From assembly GCF_937959485.1 (NCBI RefSeq), contig NZ_CALGPY010000014.1, forward strand, positions 248,001-312,000: a stretch of 64,000 nucleotides of DNA, read 5' to 3'. Under the pieces are notes generated by a model. It saw nothing but the letters and a program-made list of their open reading frames with translations, did not search any database and was not told the DNA's origin. The translations under genes and the position numbers were made by a program. Origin of the DNA: an uncultured Campylobacter sp. Lineage in GTDB: Bacteria > Campylobacterota > Campylobacteria > Campylobacterales > Campylobacteraceae. Below, one piece after another: positions 60,324 to 64,000 of this stretch. Each line of letters starts with the position of its first letter. Position 1 is the stretch's first letter.

Positions 60324-60710
60324 ATTTGCTAAATTTCGCGAGGTTTTTTGAAATTTTACAGCGTTTAAATTTCGCGGAATTCGGTGCGGCTTCGTAAGGC
60401 TTGGCGACGTTTAAATTCTACGGCGCGGAATTTTGGCGGGATAGAATTTCGTGGCGTAAATTTTAACGGCACGAAGATGGAATTTTATCGCGATGTGGGA
60501 TTCGGTGCGGCGTAAAATTCCGTATCAAGGCAAAATTTTAAATTTGCCGTTGCGCAAATAATGCAAGCAAAATGGCGAGTGAGCTTATAGCTTTAAATTT
60601 TTAAGACGCAGCGCTATGAATTCGCGCCGTATGTCTGCGCGGGTATGAAATTTAGCGAGTTTGGCTGCGGAATTTAACGATGAAATTTAACGCAAAGAAA
60701 AGAGGAAAAC
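60324..60710. other. AAATTT-rich spacer
   Basis: 387 bases without an ORF of note, made of GAATTTT, AAATTTCGCG and TTTAAATT words repeated every 20-40 bases. AGAGGAAAAC at the right end is the ribosome-binding site of the next gene. No terminator-like hairpin was seen after ftsI. Confidence 0.6.
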
Positions 60711-61967
60711 ATGAAAGCAAATGAGGGAAAAATGAAAATAGCGATAATCGGGCTTGGCTACGTTGGGCTTCCTTTAGCGGCGGCGTTTGCCGCGAAACAC
60801 GAGGTCGTGGGCTTTGACGTCTCGCAAGAGCGCATAGACGAGCTGCGCGGCGGGCACGATCGCACGCTGGAGCTTAGCGACGAGGAGCTTGCTGCGGCGA
60901 TTCAAAACGGGCTTAAATTTAGCGCAAATCTAGATGATATGAGGCAGAGCAATTTTTATATCGTGTGCGTGCCGACGCCCGTAGATAGGCTAAATCGCCC
61001 CGATCTTACGCCGCTAATCAAAGCTAGCGAAAGCGTCGGAGCCGTGCTTAAAAAGGGCGACATCGTCGTGTATGAAAGCACCGTCTATCCGGGCGCTACG
61101 GAGGAGGACTGCGTACCGGTTTTAGAGCGAGTCAGCGGGCTTAAATTTAACCGCGATTTTTTCTGCGGATATTCGCCCGAGCGGATCAATCCGGGCGATA
61201 AAATTCACACCGTCACGAAGATCAAAAAGATCGTCTCGGCAAGCACCCAGGAGGCTTTGGATGTCGTAGATAGCGTCTATCTTAGCATCCTGCAAAACGG
61301 CACCTTTCGCGCTAGCAGCATCAAGGTCGCCGAGGCCGCGAAGGTGATCGAAAACACCCAGCGCGACATCAATATCGGCTTTATCAACGAGCTTGCGATC
61401 CTGTTCGGCAAGCTCGGTATCAATACCAACGACGTCATCGACGCGGCGGCTACGAAGTGGAATTTCTTAAGCTTCCGTCCGGGCCTCGTGGGCGGACACT
61501 GCATCGGCATCGATCCGTATTATCTGGCGCAGAAGGCGACCGAGGTGGGCTATCACCCCGAAATCATCCTCTCAAGCCGCCGCATTAACGATAATATGGG
61601 AAGCTACGTCGCTACGGAGGTCGTCAAGATGATGATAAAATACGACGAAAAGGTAAAGGGCGCAAAGGTCTTGATCCTAGGACTTACGTTTAAAGAAAAC
61701 TGCCCCGACACCCGCAATACGCGCGTCGTGGATATGATAAACGAGCTTAAAAATTTCGGCTGCGAAGTAAGCGTCTATGATCCTTGGGCTAGCGCCGCCG
61801 ACGCCAAGAGATACTACGACATCGATCTGCTGCAAAAGCCTGATTTGCGTAAATTCGACTGCGTCGTAATCGCCGTGGCGCATAAGCAATTTTTCGAGCT
61901 TGATTACACGGGCTCGCTGGTTTACGACGTGAAAAACGTCTATAAAGGCGCGCAAGGAAAGCTCTGA
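60711..61967 (+). CDS. UDP-N-acetylhexosamine 6-dehydrogenase (WbpA/TviB-type)
   Basis: NAD-dependent two-step oxidation of a nucleotide sugar to its uronic acid, for capsule or LPS sugars. 418 residues: the Rossmann motif KIAIIGLGYVGLPLA, VCVPTPVD near 90, YESTVYPGATEEDCVP near 122, GYSPERINPGDK near 157, VIENTQRDINIGFINELAIL near 220, and the catalytic-cysteine segment GLVGGHCIGIDPYYLAQ near 260. The INPGDK and VIENTQRDINI segments favour the UDP-GlcNAc/GalNAc dehydrogenase subgroup over UDP-glucose. Two starts are plausible: 60711 (AGAGGAAAAC) and 60732 (GAGGGAAAA). It stands alone, without other sugar genes. Confidence 0.9.
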   Translation: MKANEGKMKIAIIGLGYVGLPLAAAFAAKHEVVGFDVSQERIDELRGGHDRTLELSDEELAAAIQNGLKFSANLDDMRQSNFYIVCVPTPVDRLNRPDLTPLIKASESVGAVLKKGDIVVYESTVYPGATEEDCVPVLERVSGLKFNRDFFCGYSPERINPGDKIHTVTKIKKIVSASTQEALDVVDSVYLSILQNGTFRASSIKVAEAAKVIENTQRDINIGFINELAILFGKLGINTNDVIDAAATKWNFLSFRPGLVGGHCIGIDPYYLAQKATEVGYHPEIILSSRRINDNMGSYVATEVVKMMIKYDEKVKGAKVLILGLTFKENCPDTRNTRVVDMINELKNFGCEVSVYDPWASAADAKRYYDIDLLQKPDLRKFDCVVIAVAHKQFFELDYTGSLVYDVKNVYKGAQGKL

Positions 61968-62023
61968 GATTTGCTTGGGGTTTAAATTTAGACTTCTAAA
62001 TCAGTAGCTTAGCGGGGATAAGG

Positions 62024-62965
62024 ATGAATGAAGCAAGGCTCAAAGAGCTAAAGAAAATTCTAAACGAACGGCATCAAAATTTAGAGCAAGGTTTGCAAGA
62101 AGATTTTAATGCTCAAAATTTTGATGCTTCAAAATCCGTTAGCTCAAATTTAAATGCTTCAAATTTTAATGCCTTGGATTTAAACAGTACAAATTCTAAA
62201 GCTTTAAATTCTAACGATCAAAATTCAGATAAACTAAATTTAAACGTAGAATGCTGTAGAAAATTTCAAAATTCAAATTCCGATGATGCCGCTTCTAATA
62301 AAAATTCTAAAACTGGGGCTAGAGACTACGACAAAGATCCGATAGTTATAAAAAATTACAACATTATGCACTTGCAGTTTTATATCATCATAGCAATCAT
62401 TATTCCGTCTATTTTCATAAAAATTTTATATAACAAAGGTTTGATAGATTTATATTATGGCGGTAGAACATATTTGCTATATAATCAAAATTCAATTTTT
62501 ATTTTAAGTGTTTTATTTTTGTGCCTGTTCGCCTTGTATTGCTATTTTGCAAAAGAAAATGATATTATTATCAACAATTCGCACATAACATATTTTAAAA
62601 ACATATCAAGCGGGTTGGAAATTTTTAAAATAAACAATGATAATTTTATCAAGGAAAACTATAAATTGAAAATAAATGTTTTATGTTTTATTTTGTGTTT
62701 GATTTCCCTATTGTCAGGTTTTGGCTATCAAGAAATTATTTTTATCGTTTCTATACTTGTCGTTAGATTTTTGCCAATATTCCTTTTTTCGATACTCCAA
62801 AATAAAAAATTTGAATTTTATAATCCAGGATATTTATGCATTAAAACAAGAACCGGAAAACAGATAGTTCCTTTGGTTTCAAAAAAAGATACAAAAGAGG
62901 TAAGAGAATATTTTTTAAATAAGCTTAATATCGATATTATTGATAAAGTAAATTATTTTATGTAA
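62024..62965 (+). CDS. Membrane protein of unknown function, A+T-rich, Asn-rich N-terminus
   Basis: 313 residues, not recognised. Residues about 25-90 are a low-complexity Asn/Ser/Leu/Ala repeat (for example SNLNASNFNALDLNS), then three to four membrane helices (about 125-145, 155-175 and a 50-residue pair at 210-260) and a short cytoplasmic C-terminus. The DNA of the membrane part is far poorer in G+C than its neighbours (9 of 60 bases on one sampled line), with matching codon use, so it is probably acquired. GGATAAGG precedes the ATG. Possibly a partner of the remnant that follows. Confidence 0.65.
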   Translation: MNEARLKELKKILNERHQNLEQGLQEDFNAQNFDASKSVSSNLNASNFNALDLNSTNSKALNSNDQNSDKLNLNVECCRKFQNSNSDDAASNKNSKTGARDYDKDPIVIKNYNIMHLQFYIIIAIIIPSIFIKILYNKGLIDLYYGGRTYLLYNQNSIFILSVLFLCLFALYCYFAKENDIIINNSHITYFKNISSGLEIFKINNDNFIKENYKLKINVLCFILCLISLLSGFGYQEIIFIVSILVVRFLPIFLFSILQNKKFEFYNPGYLCIKTRTGKQIVPLVSKKDTKEVREYFLNKLNIDIIDKVNYFM

Positions 62966-62990
62966 TCAAATTTTAATAAAGGAGATGTAG

Positions 62991-63228
62991 ATGAGTAGAG
63001 AAAGCGTTGATAAAATGGGCACCTATTACAGGTAGTCTTAAATTGTTATAAGAATATTTTTCTGATTTGCCAAAAAATGTTAGAGATTAATTTTGATTTA
63101 AAGTATTTTCAAAATAAATATGGCGATATAATAAGCGGAGATTGTTTAAAAAAAGATAAAATTTCGCCGATTTTATCGGCATTGTATTAGGCTTGCAAAC
63201 TCCGCAAAAGTATAAAAAATTCGAATAG
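62991..63228 (+). pseudogene. Frameshifted remnant of a small protein gene
   Basis: AAAGGAGATGTAG precedes ATG 62991, which opens only 14 codons (SRESVDKMGTYYR, then TAG). In another frame the sequence continues as a coherent peptide (LVLNCYKNIFL, LKYFQNKYGDIISGDCL, KDKISPILS), and in the third frame ends GIVLGLQTPQKYKKFE with TAG at 63226. Two shifts, near 63030 and 63170, would restore one reading frame of about 75-80 residues. Like the previous gene it is very A+T-rich. The family is not recognised. Confidence 0.65.
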
Positions 63229-63252
63229 AAAAGTTAAATTTAATTCCTAAAT

Positions 63253-64000
63253 TTACAGCGCTTGCGCGAGTATAAATTTCGCAAAATCCTCGCGGGAGTT
63301 CGGGCATTTGCACACTTCGTAGTATTCGTAACCCAGCTCGCGCGCCTGGGCCCTATAAAAAATATCCAGCTCGAAATCGGTCTCGGAGTTATCCACACAA
63401 AACGCGATCGGGAATATCAGCGCTTTTTTGCTCTGCAGATCTCGCAAGACGTCCGCGATATTGGGCTCTAGCCACTTTACGGGGCCAAGGCGCGATTGAT
63501 ACGCCAAAATAATCTCTTTAAATTTAATCCCGCGCGTAGCCAACAGATCTTTTAAAATTTTTACGTGTGCCTCTACCTGTGCCTCGTAAGGATCGCCCGC
63601 GGTGATCATTTTTACCGGCAGCGAATGCGCAGAAAATATAAGCGAAATTTGCGAAATTTCATCCGCGCTAAATTTTGCGACGCATCCGGCAATTAAATTT
63701 AGTAAAATTTCGTTGTAAGCGGCGATGTCGTAGAAGATGTCAATGGTTTTATAATTTTTTGTACCGAGCCGTTTAAGTGCTGCCTCGGCAGAACACAGGC
63801 TCGATTGCACCGTCGTTTTTGAGAAGTGCGGATACAAAGGCATCAAAATTATCTCGTCAAAATCCGCATATTTTTTAAGCACGTCCTCCGCAAAGGGCGG
63901 CGTGTAATTCATCGCATAATCGCAAACCAGCTCGTCTATTGGTTTTTCATCCTGCGGCGCTTCATTTTGCAGCACCTCGCTCTGTGTCGGGATGCTCTGC
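63253..64000 (-). CDS. hemH: Ferrochelatase HemH, cut by the window end
   Basis: Inserts Fe2+ into protoporphyrin IX. The frame stays open through base 64000, so the true start lies beyond the window; roughly the last 245 residues are present, with about 60-70 missing. Motifs: MNYTPPF near the visible start, LMPLYPHFSKTTVQSS, IFSAHSLPVKMI with the catalytic/metal histidine, AYQSRLGPVKWLEP, and AFCVDNSETDFELDIFY carrying the acidic proton-path residues. The apparent GTG at 63975 is only an internal valine codon. An A+T-rich island lies directly downstream. Confidence 0.93.
   Translation of the reverse strand, partial: QSIPTQSEVLQNEAPQDEKPIDELVCDYAMNYTPPFAEDVLKKYADFDEIILMPLYPHFSKTTVQSSLCSAEAALKRLGTKNYKTIDIFYDIAAYNEILLNLIAGCVAKFSADEISQISLIFSAHSLPVKMITAGDPYEAQVEAHVKILKDLLATRGIKFKEIILAYQSRLGPVKWLEPNIADVLRDLQSKKALIFPIAFCVDNSETDFELDIFYRAQARELGYEYYEVCKCPNSREDFAKFILAQAL

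Overview
The window looks like chromosome of a Campylobacterota (Epsilonproteobacteria) member of the genus Campylobacter, of the comparatively G+C-rich type. Three conserved gene blocks support this; I compared them with C. jejuni gene order from memory, with no search run. They are (a) kdsB-thrC-lpxK-nadE plus a metallo-hydrolase, (b) nth-peb4-fba followed by a MotA/MotB-like pair, and (c) metK-sstT-pepF-(small protein)-uvrD-truB-ispE-smpB-thioredoxin-clpS-clpA-aat. Landmarks that in C. jejuni sit in or beside block (c) are not seen here: csrA between truB and ispE, a chemoreceptor after aat, and fliE/flgC/flgB beside ftsI. This suggests a lineage without flagella, and C. gracilis, a non-motile oral species, is a reasonable guess. 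The species name is inference.

Layout. 0.6-9.0 kb is a mostly minus-strand housekeeping run: ligA, kdsB, thrC, argB, lpxK, a DegT-type protein and nadE. From 9.1 kb there is a plus-strand hydrolase, then cmoB on minus, two tandem transglutaminase-like genes (the second with a Tat signal), a MerT/MerP-like metal-transport pair, pepD, and an unrecognised exported protein with a beta-helix-like core. 18.5-23.4 kb holds nth, the PEB4-type chaperone, aldolase and a ZorAB-like motor pair. A Sel1-repeat protein, hisD and a small exported protein follow.

27.3-38.8 kb is an accessory block of minus-strand genes. Most encode exported, lipoprotein or small unrecognised proteins, together with a YbaK-type deacylase and a NADAR-domain enzyme; it ends at pyk. 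40.5-43.2 kb carries an Mqo-type dehydrogenase divergent from an orphan TRAP solute-binding protein. 44.3-58.4 kb is block (c), ending in clpS-clpA-aat, the adaptor, unfoldase and tagging enzyme of the N-degron pathway. After ftsI come a nucleotide-sugar dehydrogenase, a strikingly A+T-rich island (one membrane protein and one frameshifted gene remnant), and hemH, which is cut by the window end.

Throughout the window, intergenic DNA is filled with AAATTT/AATTTTAAAATT palindromic words set in G+C-rich DNA. Similar words also appear as in-frame, low-complexity insertions inside essential genes, most clearly lpxK. No rRNA, recognisable tRNA, CRISPR array, prophage or complete insertion sequence was seen. 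Functional names rest on motifs read by eye. The accessory block contains the least explained genes, but nothing in it proves a coherent new system.
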